Origin: Ophiosphaerella korrae
Taxonomy: Eukaryota; Ascomycota; Dothideomycetes; Pleosporales; Phaeosphaeriaceae
DNA: 64,000 bases
Direction: 5' to 3'
Assembly (NCBI GenBank): GCA_028456385.1
Contig: JALNQF010000094.1
Span: 106,482 to 170,481, forward strand
The notes under the pieces were generated by a model, which did not search any database, was not told where the DNA came from, and worked only from the letters and a program-made list of their open reading frames with translations. Positions 29,026 to 39,608 of this stretch are shown here, piece by piece (the stretch's first letter is position 1; every line of letters starts with the position of its first letter). The position numbers and the translations under genes are program-made.

Positions 29026-30093
29026 CTACGGTAATTTAACATCGAACTTCCCAGTTGCCTGTGGCCTCGACAGCGCCCACAATATGCCCTCCTCGATACA
29101 ATCATCCCAGTGCTTCGAGGCCTTCAAAGCATCACCAAATCGCCGGTAGCCATGAGGCACACCCCTAAACAGTCGGACCTCGGTGGGTACATTCGCTTCC
29201 GAGAGTAATTTTGCATAGAGCAACGCCTCATCTCGCAACGGATCGAAGCCCGCGATGCCAAAGACTGTGGGCGGCAGGCCTCTTACTTCCTCTTCAGTAG
29301 CATTCACGATGTTGACCTTGGTATCCTTGAAATCCGGTTTCTTGAACTTGAGCAAACTGGTGAAGAAATCAATAGCTGTTCTTGGTAATATCGGAGCGTG
29401 TTCATTCTCCACATATGACGAAACTTTGAGTTTTTTACCGGGGCCTTGGTCGTATGTCTCTGGAGATGCCACGCATGGAATGATGAGGATCTGGCCAGCT
29501 AGTTTAGGTAGATTCTTCGTGACTTCGCTCTTGCCGAGGTGTTGTTCAATCGCAAGGGATGCTGAAAGTTGACCACCTGCTGAGACACCGCCGACTACAA
29601 CTTGAGTTGGATCGCCACCAATCAAGTCTATGTTTTTGTGAATCCAGGCCAAAGAATCTTCAGCGTCATGCCATGCAGTGGGGAAAGTGTGTTCGGGCGT
29701 ATGTCGATAATTCACGTTCAGCACCAGGACCCCTGTTTTGATTGCAGTCTGCGCACAGGTAGCATCTTCACTGCTCAGGGTGCCGAAAAGGAAACCACCG
29801 CCGTGTAAATATATAAAGACAGGTAGCTTTTCGGATTTTTGTTTTTCAACAGAACGGTAGGTCCTGGCTTCGATTGCAGAGCCATCTCTTGTAGGAATGG
29901 AGAAGTCGGCTGTGCGCACATGGGCCGATAGTTGGGCCATCGCAGCCGCACTTCGTTTCTCTCGCTCAGCATTGACTGTACTTCGGAGAGTTATTGGATC
30001 GGCGTTCGTATCGAAAGTCACTGCCGGGAACGTCTTCTCTACTGCGAGCCATTCCTCGGATGGGCCGCCGTAATGGGAAAAGTCCAGAGTCAT
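29026..30093 (-). CDS. Alpha/beta hydrolase fold-3 esterase
   Basis: A single exon of 355 residues starting MTLDFSHYGGPSEEW. This is the hormone-sensitive-lipase-like group of carboxylesterases. The oxyanion-hole motif HGGGF is at 97-101, the nucleophile Ser171 lies in GGVSAGGQ, Asp284 in GFDPLRDE and His314 in GVPHGYRRF, so the triad is complete. NYRHTPEHTFPTAWHDAEDSLAW (about 128-150) is the usual region between strand and nucleophile. No signal peptide or peroxisomal tail (ends FDVKLP), so a cytosolic enzyme on small esters or lactones is likely; the substrate is not known. Confidence 0.9.
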   Translation of the reverse strand: MTLDFSHYGGPSEEWLAVEKTFPAVTFDTNADPITLRSTVNAEREKRSAAAMAQLSAHVRTADFSIPTRDGSAIEARTYRSVEKQKSEKLPVFIYLHGGGFLFGTLSSEDATCAQTAIKTGVLVLNVNYRHTPEHTFPTAWHDAEDSLAWIHKNIDLIGGDPTQVVVGGVSAGGQLSASLAIEQHLGKSEVTKNLPKLAGQILIIPCVASPETYDQGPGKKLKVSSYVENEHAPILPRTAIDFFTSLLKFKKPDFKDTKVNIVNATEEEVRGLPPTVFGIAGFDPLRDEALLYAKLLSEANVPTEVRLFRGVPHGYRRFGDALKASKHWDDCIEEGILWALSRPQATGKFDVKLP

Positions 30094-30803
30094 TTTGAAT
30101 ATCTTTCTTGTCCGTTAGTTTGGAGTAACGAGGAATAGGTAAAATAGTATTAGGAGTTTGTGATTCCAGGAAGGTGGCGGATACATGGCAAGACTAGCCG
30201 TGTATAGGTTGCTACAACAATTCACTGCCCCTCACTTAGCGCGGGTGTCCCGTGTACCGAGGTTTACGCCCATGATATAGAACGGCACTTGTAGCCATGG
30301 AAGCCTCTTGAGAAAGTCTGATTCGAAATACTCCTACATTAAGACTTAGTATTGGTTTCAATATAGCCAAGTCGGCTTACCCTATTTGATTTACCGGGTC
30401 AATGCCGATGAAAAGGTCCACAAACATCTCATATATTATCGGGCCATCATGGGCTAACAATTGAAGTCAATAGCTACTGGCGCCAGTTATGAGGTGATGG
30501 TATCGGACGTGGTCGTGCATTATGCGTGCTGACGACGATTGCAGTGTGCCGTCGCATTCGTCGTCTTGATGCCGCGCGATTCCAATACTTGCCCCTTCGA
30601 TCAATATTCCCTTAGCCATCGATAGACCAGTGAGCTGGGGCACGAAGGGCGGGTACGTGGGGTAGTGTCACAGGATGGGATGACCCGAAGAAGTGGGTCG
30701 TACGACAGCCAACAATGACGTTGCCCTGTTGCAGGGCAATATGCACAGCCTCCCCCGGGGACTATCGACCGTTGCGTCATGATCTCATTAACCCTGTGAA
30801 AGC
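30094..30803. other. Intergenic, no gene seen
   Basis: 710 bp with the hydrolase promoter and the 3' end of the ankyrin gene. No open frame with recognisable content; unremarkable composition. Confidence 0.5.
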
Positions 30804-31967
30804 TCACATGAGAACACTGGGCTGTGTACTCTGTCTTTGCACGCGGCTCTGCTCGACAGCCCGTCGGGACTCGTACTGGATGGTCCTTTTCATGCTTTTG
30901 AAGGCTGCCATATTACGGGGTAATACTGCTGTTTCGTTAACACCCTCGCTAAGTAGATAAGAAACAAAACTGCGCTGTTTGCTAGCCACAGCCATATCGA
31001 GGACAGAGGACGGTTCTGAGTCCTGTGCGTTGATATCACCGCCAAACGCGACCAGTATTCGTGCGAGCTCAACATCTCCAAATTGTGCAGCTACATGCAG
31101 TGGCGTTCGTTGCCAGCTGTCGGTCGATTTGACTAGCATCGACCCATCGGCGTGTCGTTCTAGGATCTGGCGGATTTGTCGAATGCGATCTGTGTCACCA
31201 CACTTTGCAATGTGGAAGTGAAATTCTTCCCAGTCGCTCTTTGCGCTGACGGGTGAGCGTGCCGTTGCCGAAGCGATGCTATTGCTACGATCAGATATTG
31301 TTGGTGGAGCTTGAGAGCCTGTCGAGGACACTGAAAGTCGTGAGCGGGGTGATGGGGTTGGAGCGGTCGAAATTCGGTGTATAGAAAGACTTGAATCGTG
31401 CTCGAACACGGTAAGAGCTTCCGACATTATTCTCTCGATAGGCTTGATGTCTTGATTTGTGAAACTTCGTGTCTCTGTACGAATAGGCAGAGCTTGCTGT
31501 GCGGCGATGGTTTCGGATATGCGGCGATTAGCATTTGCTACGTCAAGCGACCAGCAGTTTATATAGACATTCATAGCATCCATGTCCCCGCGAATGTTGT
31601 GAAGGGTCGTTTCTATCTCTTTCTTGACGCGATCCATCCGTCTTTGGACGGCCCACTTCTGAAGCCATGTTTCTGATTTCACTGCAGCCAATTCAAATAC
31701 TAGCGGCTTTATTTTCTCCATCCGCCCCTGACAAGTTAAGAGTGTCTTGCCCACTGCGCGGGAGGGTTGGCAGTCATCACTGAGCCCTACTCGTCTGTAC
31801 GTCGATTCAACGACCCTGATGAGCCGGTGCAAATCTTTGAGTTGAACCAGGAGATCCTGGATCAAGTCGGTGATAATGTTTATCTCTTTAATGTATCTGA
31901 CTGTTTTCTCGATAATCACAAGGGAGACATTCGCAATAGTGATGACGCTCGAGGTAAGTTCGGCCAT
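30804..31967 (-). CDS. Ankyrin-repeat protein with fungal STAND-type N-terminal helical domain
   Basis: A single exon of 387 residues starting MAELTSSVITIANVSLV. The first 150 residues are a helical bundle (IEKTVRYIKEI, LIQDLLVQLKDLHRLIRVVESTY) of the kind found at the N-terminus of fungal STAND/NLR-like and ankyrin proteins. A Ser-rich linker follows (about 200-240). The last part holds ankyrin repeats: EEFHFHIAKCGDTDRIRQILE type, then the consensus TPLHVAAQFGDVELARILVAFGGDINAQD, then SVLDMAVASKQRSFVSYLLSEGVN. There is no nucleotide-binding domain, so it is a short protein, not a full NLR receptor. A role in signalling or self/non-self recognition is possible but not shown. Confidence 0.75.
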   Translation of the reverse strand: MAELTSSVITIANVSLVIIEKTVRYIKEINIITDLIQDLLVQLKDLHRLIRVVESTYRRVGLSDDCQPSRAVGKTLLTCQGRMEKIKPLVFELAAVKSETWLQKWAVQRRMDRVKKEIETTLHNIRGDMDAMNVYINCWSLDVANANRRISETIAAQQALPIRTETRSFTNQDIKPIERIMSEALTVFEHDSSLSIHRISTAPTPSPRSRLSVSSTGSQAPPTISDRSNSIASATARSPVSAKSDWEEFHFHIAKCGDTDRIRQIRQILERHADGSMLVKSTDSWQRTPLHVAAQFGDVELARILVAFGGDINAQDSEPSSVLDMAVASKQRSFVSYLLSEGVNETAVLPRNMAAFKSMKRTIQYESRRAVEQSRVQRQSTQPSVLM

Positions 31968-33137
31968 TTTGGCCTGGTCGCTGATTCGAGTCCAGGTTAA
32001 AGTTTAGACGATGGGTTCATCGCAGTTTGTGGGGCGATTCGGAATGGAGAAAAGTGGAACGTTCCTGCGGAGTGCGGGTGCGCGCCGCTCCTATGGTAGG
32101 TAAATAGGGCTAGGCAGAGGCCTCATGTAGGATCAGAACAGGCGACATATGTGGTGGCTGAGTGTCGCACGTGCTTTGATGCTGTGACTCTTTGAGTCGT
32201 GTTTATCCAGGTAGCAGTGCAAGATAAGCAAAGGAAATTGCAGGTGTTGGACTGTTCGCTGCCCAGACGATTGGAACGGTAACCAACGGCTGGGACCGAC
32301 CAGTTGATTTTGGAAGCGATCTCACTGCATATCTACATGTAATTGTAAGATCAGCAGGCGGGCCAAAGTTCGTGCGATGGGGATGGGCATGCATCGGCCG
32401 GGTTGACACATGCATTGCTCTGTCTCGAATGAAATCGGGACGGGACACGAAAACGGGCAACATGGTGCGAAGCTGAGCATCAAACTTTGCCTCCATTCCC
32501 GTATTGGCCGTCATATCGGTTGGCTGGGGAAAACATGGGGACAAGGCAACCAATAGGGGAGCGGACCAGGTAGACTCGTCGCCCGCTCGCTAAGCCACCA
32601 CGACGCACTCTACATTGAGGGCGGTCGCTTACCGTGACACCTGGAGGACTCTGTACCTGCAAGGGCCCATAGCTGTCTCGCTAGCACACAGTGCCTACTA
32701 CACGTTGATTCGTGTCATGTTTCATCCATTGGAGGCCGACCAATCACTGGTCTTGAATGGTGGCAGCCTGAGTCTCTCATTGGCCTTACCTAATTACTCG
32801 AACATGGGCATGAATCGATGTGCCTTGTGTGTGTGTGTGTGTGTGTGTGTATTTGCCTGCTCAGCCTTGTGGGCCGCCTTATGGCTAGGATCGCGTGTGG
32901 GATATATATTACCACTCTTGACTCGCACAGGCAAACTCATTCAATGAAAGCTCTGGTCATTCCATGTCCGTTCTATAGTTCTCTCTGCAGGCTCTGAACG
33001 TGGCACATGGGCTACCTTAGAAGCAATTTCAACCACACAAATCCACTAACATGTCACAATCCCTGGTGCGAATACCTTGGCACAGTTTGACCTTTCATTC
33101 CTGACTAAAGTTGTAGCCCCCAAATCGACATATTCCG
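31968..33137. other. Intergenic region with TG microsatellite
   Basis: 1.17 kb between divergent ankyrin and transporter genes. It holds a TG repeat (32826-32850) and short unconvincing frames on both strands. Promoters of both genes must lie here. Confidence 0.5.
32826..32850. repeat. TG dinucleotide microsatellite
   Basis: Twelve and a half TG units, uninterrupted. Confidence 0.95.
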
Positions 33138-35925
33138 ATGCTTGGAGACCGTACCTTCATGACAACAAACACTGAAGCGACAGGCCCTCAGCAAACAGTT
33201 GACAACCCCTTTTTAACATTTGACGACACTGTCTTGCATCTCACGACAGGCCGCACCGAACTTGAAGACTATGTGCACCATTTCGCCTCTCACAGCGACT
33301 TGAAGCACCGCTATGAAATGCTTCTCTTTGGCGCACGCCTAGCCCGTAACAAGCACGAAGCCATGATACGCTACAAAGACGAAATCACCGAGCCGGAGAG
33401 GGAATTAATAAAGACTGAAAAAGAAAAGGAAACAGGATTCTGGAAGCAAGCAAAGTTCTTCAAAGCTACAAGTAAGAACTCCAACATTCTGAAAGCGTGA
33501 TATCTTAAGTTAAAGCATATGTTAACCTGTGTACAGTCATTACAGCCAGCTTAGGCGGCATGATTCAAGGATGGACACAAAGCGTACGTTAATACCATCT
33601 TCAAGCTTTGACTCTGAATCTATTGTGTGATGAAAAAGATACTAACCCATACCACAGGTAAATAATGGCACTGCATATGGCATGCCCCAGGAATTCCACC
33701 TTTGTTATACTGGCCCAAATTGTAGCTCGTCCTCGCTCTGGACATTCGGACTACTCAATGCCGTTCCCCTCTTATCTGCCGGACTATTCGGCACACTTAT
33801 AGCAGATCCGCTGCAGGAGAACTTTCTCGGCCGACGCGGCAGTGTGATGCTATCTTGTCTAATTACTGTCGCATCGACGATCGGGGCTTCGGTCACACAT
33901 AACGCCACGCAGTTGGCGATATGTCGGGCGATTAATGGGCTTGCTTTGGGTGCAAAAGCATCAATTGGTAAGCATATAACTCCTCGTTGACGTGGTGGAT
34001 TATATTGGGAAGTGAGCTTAACGCAAGCTTCGTAGCATTGTCACACATCACTTCAAAGAGCAGGCTAACCATCGCATACAGTCCCTATATACTCCGCCGA
34101 ATTATCACCGGAGCATATCAGAGGTGCAATCCTAGCTAATTGGCAGCTCGCAGATGCACTCGGCATTTTCTTCGGTGCACTCTGCAATCTACTCACTGTA
34201 ATCTATGTCTCCAGCTCATACGTGAGCTGGCGCATCCTAACTAACACAACGCTCATCCCAACTCTCCCTTTACTGGTTATGATATACCTCATGCCCGAAT
34301 CGCCGCGTTACCTCATGAAGCATGGCCGCTACGAAAAGGCGCTCGATGCCTTTAACCAAGTGCAGACGACACCACTACTGGCTGCACGGGACTTCATGTA
34401 TGCGCACGCGCAGCTGGACTTTGAGAGCAGGATGTTGAAAGGGCAGGCGAATGAGTTCAGGTATTTGGCTGACCGGGTTGACGTCAGTGCTGCAAATCTG
34501 TCGATTAGAGGCTCTGCCAACGCGAACTCGTCGCGAGCCTCTATTTCTCCACGGCAATCTGTTCAGCGTGAGGCAGATCTTAGGCCTGAAGTCACTCTAC
34601 GGCAGCGAGATAGTCACCAGCAAAGCATGCAGAGTGAGAATGGTCATCGCGAAGGCGTGGAACTCGCAGATTTGCAGCGACGACGAAGCGATGTTTCAAG
34701 TTTGGATATCGATCTCGGAATCGAGACCGTGAAGAAGATGGCAGTGAAGAAAGATAACCCCTATTCGTATCACATTGGTGTTACCGGATATTATAGGCGC
34801 CTCGGGCAATTGTGGTCGAATATGCGGTGTCGTCGGGCGCTGCTTGCTGCGTCGATTGCTATGATCGGTCAACAAATGACGGGCGTGAATACTATTGCTC
34901 TTCTTGGGACTACTGTGTGTAAGTGACAGCTAAGACTTTTCCTCCGATTCGCACTAAGTCGATGCTAGGGGATACCTTGTTGGTACACGATACTGTACCA
35001 GATCCAAGAGACGTTGCAAGAACTGCAGCAATAATTAATTTGGCTTTTGGTGCGGCGAATTACTTGGGTGGACTCCCCGCTTACTGGTAAGGAGATCGTG
35101 GTGCGGTATGCGAGAGAGACATACACTAATCAGGGCAATGTTGATAGGCTGTCAGACAAGATTGGTCGTTCGATTATGCTTGCATTGGGCCTACCGAACA
35201 TGGCTTGGTCGATGCTGATTTTTGCCTTCCTTTTCAAGATCAACAATTCCGCCGTGCAAACACCCATGGTCTCCATCTTCGCGGTCATTTTCGTATTGTT
35301 CTACGCCTCTACGGCAGGAACATCACCTTTTGTAAGATTGATAATTAGTTGATATGGGACCGCAGCTAATTCATGTGCCTTCAGTCCATCTCGGCCGAGG
35401 TTTATCCTTTGGTGTCGCGTGAAGCTGGTATGGCTGTCGGAGTTGCTGTGAAGTAAGTATCTTTAGACATGGGTTTAAGATGCGAACACCTGCTAATTTC
35501 AAACTATAGTCTTTTAGGATGTGGTACACTCGCGCTCGTCTTCGGTCCATTGATGAACCGTAAGTCCTACAACCACTTACTATCAGTTTCAACTGTATGC
35601 GAACCACACTGACTATATACCTGAACAATTAGATATCGGAACGACAGGCGCTTTCTCCATCTTCTCAGGCCTCAACGTGATAGCATTTGTACTGGTGTAC
35701 CTCTTTATCCCAGAAACAAAAATGCGGACACTCGAAGAGCTGCAATACACTTTTGACCTGCCCACACGCTGGCATGTTGCCTATCGAGCGACCTACATCT
35801 CTAAGCACGTGAGGCAAAATTGGTGGAAGTATTTGCTGCGCAGAAAGATTGACGATGATGATGTACCGATCGCGTATTACGAGTGGGCAAGAATTGAGTA
35901 TGGTGATAGATTGCGAAGTAGCTAG
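33138..35925 (+). CDS. MFS sugar-type transporter with long central loop, nine exons
   Basis: Exons 33138-33471, 33537-33583, 33658-33967, 34082-34918, 34969-35086, 35148-35331, 35385-35452, 35510-35559 and 35633-35925 join through eight GT..AG introns into 746 residues with no frame break. Membrane segments and motifs follow the sugar-porter plan: WTFGLLNAVPLLSAGLFG; the loop 2-3 motif NFLGRRG; CRAINGLALGAKASIVPIYSAELSPEHIRG; YLMPESPRYLMKHGRYEKALD after helix 6; a central cytosolic loop of about 150 residues, much longer than usual and rich in Ser/Arg/Gln; IGQQMTGVNTIALL in helix 7; LSDKIGRS; PETKMRTLEEL at the end. A polar N-terminal extension of about 100 residues precedes helix 1. It is probably a plasma-membrane proton symporter; the substrate (sugar, inositol or related) cannot be told. 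A second ATG at 33159 would shorten it by seven residues. Confidence 0.85.
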
Positions 35926-35983
35926 TGTAGTGGGCAAATAACTTGATGGAGTATTTTCGAGCCCGAACAAAGCATTGCCTCAC

Positions 35984-38575
35984 TCAATCATCCCTGGGTG
36001 CTGAGTCCTTGGTGTCAAAACTTGCTTCATACATCCACTGGGGGCCCGAGTTTGAAGATCTCCTTTGTGCTGAAAAGGTTCTTTCAAGCTCCCTCAGCGC
36101 ACGATTATCATGTTGCTCAGCCATTGGCGTCTCATTCTCGTAACTGGCCTTGCCACGACCTTGCCAACCCGCACCCAAGATTTCATCTAAGCTGATAGAA
36201 GACTCCCGATGAACTCTTCTTCTCATCCGAGGATGCCACAATTGAGCCATTATTATTCCCTTTCGAAGTTGATGTGGTGGCCCAAACAACTGGGAGCCCC
36301 ATAAATCATTGATCTCTTTAATGTGTTGAGCATATGTGGTCTTGTTCCTGTCTTCCGTGATGCGATTTTTAATAATGCTGGATCGCCCACGACCATATAA
36401 TACAATTAATTGCATCTGTAGCGCCTTGACCACGGTGTGGTTATGGACATGCACGCCAAGATCTCGCAATTGAACAACTAACCGTAGTCCAAAGCTCCAT
36501 TTTAAGCGGCGAAGAACGTTTTGATCTAGCAATTGGCGGCGATAGTGTTTCTTTTGTAGGATGGAACCAAATCGTGACTGTTCAAGGTTTGCGTGCGGGA
36601 GAAGGCCGGCTCGAAAGCCCCAAATGATGAGTCCTTGTAGAAGAGAGGGAGGAAACAATTGGCGTATAGGGTGAAGACAATTTTCATGTTGCATTACGGC
36701 TGCAGGAAAGTGGAAGTAGTGGCTGCGTTCTGGGTACGCCTTTCTTAATTTATCAAGTGCAAGGTCTCGAAAGGGTGATACAGGCAAGTTCGCAAACTGC
36801 TTACTACCTCTTGGTGCGTACCAACACAGCAACCAAAGCAGCAGTCGCTGAAGCTCCCGCAAACGCCCAGACATTCCGAAGCGCCGAATGAGCTCACGCC
36901 AAGTAAGTGGTGATATTGGGCCCATGCCAAACTCAAGTATAGCCACAAAGACACGAGTTGTAAATCGCAAATCGTCAAATGCTTCCTCTTTCAGCTTGAC
37001 AGGCTCATGGCCTCGCTGTCGGCGTCGGAGAAGACTTTTTATGGCCATTATTGACTCTTGGGTCACCATAATGCCTCGAATTCGCATGTCTTGCAGCACT
37101 TCCGTAACATGCTGCGGCCCGGTATCCTTGATATGGGTCTGTAGAAGGAGGTTCCATGACTCTTTGGATGAATCGCTGTGGAATAGGGTCAGTACAGCTA
37201 GCGTAAGCCGTGCCTGTGTATGTTCTCCTTGACTCAAATAGAAGCTTAGTAATTTACGCTGTACTTCAATATCACCGAAGACATCTGGATGTTGGTCGCT
37301 GTTGAGAATGCTGCGCACCAATTGCCACTTGTTTTCCATTGCAAATTTCTCCAATGCTAGAGAATACACGCTTCCCTGCAATGATATACCTGCTGTTTTA
37401 AGCTGTTCGAAAATCTTGGGCAAATGCTCAAGCGGCTCTGTCCGGAAGGCTATGGCTTGGACTGTCAGAGGCCCAATTTCATTCACTCCGACCACGACAA
37501 GTCCATTTATGATTGATTCGAGAGAGAATGCGTTTGTCGCAAACATTTTGGCACAGAACGAATCCTCGAAACGTACAGGTGCGCTATCGCGTCCCAAGAG
37601 GCGACGTAAAAGTTCTTGATTGTATCTTGGGTTGTCTCGCATAGGTTCGTTGGACGTGGTCCTAAGTGGTGAAATGCTCGATGAAGCAGCTGTGAGGATG
37701 TGAACGATAGGGTGTGCGGCAGCAGAGTCCGTTGGCATGTCGTTGCGAAATGTACAAAGGTTATGCCATCGACGAGCCATAGTAATGTTACCCTTCTCAA
37801 TCAAGGGCAGCACGACCTCATCGTATACATTTCTCTCATTACTGGCTCGGTATATCTTCATCAACGCCTCGTAGGTCTTGGGATTGAATGTGGATTGGCC
37901 CTGGTTCAAGAGTTTCTTGAGGGGTAACTCCTTCAATTGTAATTTGACCAGCATTGAATGGTGATAGTCTAAGGCCCTGTCGGCGTCTCGTGGAAGCCAA
38001 TGGCTCATAACAACATCGTATAGGTGAGGATACTGCTGGCCCTTTCCTTTCATTAATTTAGAGGCATGGCCTATGACGTGGTCGACTACATTAGGGTGCT
38101 TCGCAAAGGTTGCCCAGAGATATCTGGCGTCTGTTGTGTCTTGGGTGGGAAGGTCAAAACGCGCACGTCGACGTAGGTTCCACACTTCTTCGATACCCTG
38201 TTGACTATAGAGCCTTTCGTAGCGAAACAAAGCCCTCGCCCATGTTGAAGCGCTACTTTTTGCACCTTCACCGAGCGTTTTATCTTGCTGTAAATTGTCG
38301 TCAATCACCCCACCTGTGAAACCATGGCTATCGCCTTGAAGCAGTTGGCGAACCCTATCGCGATTGGTAATGCTTTGTTCACTCTCCTTCCATCTCCTCC
38401 ATTTCTGAAATCCAGCATTTGGCCGCTTGGTGTAGTAGGTGCAACGCGTTGGTTTGGGGTGGCAGCAGAATCTGGTTGTGGAACATGTTGTAGGTACGCC
38501 GAATTCGTTGACAATCGGTCGTAAAAGCCGCAGGGCAGAAGGGCTGGCAACAAGCCTGCGTAGTGCCGGTGGCAT
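35984..38575 (-). CDS. Mitochondrial PPR-like protein
   Basis: A single exon of 863 residues from ATG 38575 (MPPALRRLVASPSALRLLRP). The first 50 residues are basic and lack acids, with many Arg, Ser and Thr, so a mitochondrial targeting sequence is very likely. The rest is helical, with degenerate 35-residue-type repeats: KTYEALMKIYRASNERNVYDEVVLPLIEKGN, SVYSLALEKFAMENKWQLVRSIL, LSFYLSQGEHTQARLTLAVL, SWNLLLQTHIKDTGPQHVTEVLQDMRIRGI. This fits fungal pentatricopeptide proteins, which bind organelle transcripts for stability or translation. The exact orthologue is not recognisable. It converges on the transporter gene with only 58 bp between stop codons and is divergent from the COX7-like gene. 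Confidence 0.75.
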   Translation of the reverse strand: MPPALRRLVASPSALRLLRPIVNEFGVPTTCSTTRFCCHPKPTRCTYYTKRPNAGFQKWRRWKESEQSITNRDRVRQLLQGDSHGFTGGVIDDNLQQDKTLGEGAKSSASTWARALFRYERLYSQQGIEEVWNLRRRARFDLPTQDTTDARYLWATFAKHPNVVDHVIGHASKLMKGKGQQYPHLYDVVMSHWLPRDADRALDYHHSMLVKLQLKELPLKKLLNQGQSTFNPKTYEALMKIYRASNERNVYDEVVLPLIEKGNITMARRWHNLCTFRNDMPTDSAAAHPIVHILTAASSSISPLRTTSNEPMRDNPRYNQELLRRLLGRDSAPVRFEDSFCAKMFATNAFSLESIINGLVVVGVNEIGPLTVQAIAFRTEPLEHLPKIFEQLKTAGISLQGSVYSLALEKFAMENKWQLVRSILNSDQHPDVFGDIEVQRKLLSFYLSQGEHTQARLTLAVLTLFHSDSSKESWNLLLQTHIKDTGPQHVTEVLQDMRIRGIMVTQESIMAIKSLLRRRQRGHEPVKLKEEAFDDLRFTTRVFVAILEFGMGPISPLTWRELIRRFGMSGRLRELQRLLLWLLCWYAPRGSKQFANLPVSPFRDLALDKLRKAYPERSHYFHFPAAVMQHENCLHPIRQLFPPSLLQGLIIWGFRAGLLPHANLEQSRFGSILQKKHYRRQLLDQNVLRRLKWSFGLRLVVQLRDLGVHVHNHTVVKALQMQLIVLYGRGRSSIIKNRITEDRNKTTYAQHIKEINDLWGSQLFGPPHQLRKGIIMAQLWHPRMRRRVHRESSISLDEILGAGWQGRGKASYENETPMAEQHDNRALRELERTFSAQRRSSNSGPQWMYEASFDTKDSAPRDD

Positions 38576-38778
38576 CAACAGGGCGAATTATGATTACCAT
38601 TACAGAGGAATTCGTCGCGCGGTTGTAGAAGTTAATATGGCTGCGAAGAGTTTAGTGGTCTTGGCATTCGACTTCGGCCCTCCCAGACATCATTCGACCT
38701 CAACTTCACGACCCGATACACACATCAATCCGCCCATTGCACCCACCCACCCCCTCGAACACATCTCCACTCTTTACA
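38576..38778. promoter_or_regulatory. 203-bp divergent promoter of two mitochondrial genes
   Basis: The start codons of the PPR-like gene (reverse) and the COX7-like gene (forward) are 203 bp apart, so the regulatory DNA must be shared or abutting. The forward part is C-rich (CACCCACCCACC, 38740-38755) as in fungal leaders. Confidence 0.5.
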
Positions 38779-39228
38779 ATGGCCGGGTACGTCCAAGCCG
38801 CAGCCCTAGAAGCCGTGATGCAGTGTGCCACCTTGCGCGATCGGCACCTCAGCATGCTTCCGGCTTTCCTCACAGAACTCGATGCTGACGTCTAGGCAGC
38901 TGGATCTACCGCGAGAACAACGTAACGCACTATCAGCGTGTGCATCAGGCAAACGATGGCTTAAGGACTTGGGAGAAGGTGCGTTTTGTCTTGCCGGAGG
39001 GGCTTAGAGGCTTGGGCACGGGAAGGTTGAACGGATGACTAACGATGGTCATATAGGCCCGCGGCAAGTGGATGATTCCTACCTATAAGGTTATGCTCTT
39101 CACCAGCTTCGGCGCCAGCATGTGGATGATGGGCCGCATGGTTCTTGTAAGTTATCTCCGACTTGTTGGCTCTGCAACATTTCTGAATACATATCCAGGG
39201 CCACAAATCCTGGTGGGGAAAGAACTAG
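38779..39228 (+). CDS. Small mitochondrial inner-membrane protein, COX7-like
   Basis: Four exons (38779-38786, 38900-38978, 39057-39146, 39199-39228) code for only 68 residues, so the gene is easily missed. Exon 1 is 8 nt (ATGGCCGG). The other junctions are GTACGT..GGCAG, GTGCGT..ATAG and GTAAGT..CCAG, all in frame. The protein begins MAGWIYRENNVTHYQRVHQA, has a basic KARGKW patch, one membrane helix (YKVMLFTSFGASMWMMGRMVL) and ends GHKSWWGKN. Topology, size and the position of the helix resemble fungal subunit VII/VIIa of cytochrome c oxidase, a peripheral single-helix subunit. Another small respiratory-chain subunit is not excluded. The upstream AG at 38894-38895 was rejected as acceptor because it puts the conserved WIYRENN out of frame. 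Confidence 0.75.
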
Positions 39229-39608
39229 AACCGAAGAATACAAGAGGATATCGCAAGAAGAGCAGAACACTCGACAGCATCCATGTACAAACAATGAATA
39301 GACTCGATAAACCGGACAAACTCTGCATTCCGTCACTACATTTCCTTTGTCCAATCTCTGATCTACGATTGAAAATCCAAATCCTCCTTACGCACTCAGC
39401 ATTATATTGTGATATTGCTCTTGATCCTTAGTTGTGACGATATAGCTCAATTTCCCCGTTCGAAGCTACCCCTCCACATTAGTGCTAGCGCTGGTCCAAA
39501 ATGAGGTCAGTGCCGAGCCGAGATCCTTCGTCGACGACGCCGCAACATGTCCCCAACCTCTGCTTCTCTGCTCCTCTCGTCTCACCATTCTCCAGAGGTC
39601 AATTAGCT
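39229..39608. other. Intergenic, promoter of the CCDC47 homologue
   Basis: 380 bp between tandem genes; AT-richer DNA at 39.3-39.45 kb, then a CT-rich leader (CTCTGCTTCTCTGCTCC near 39560). No gene is supported. Confidence 0.45.
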
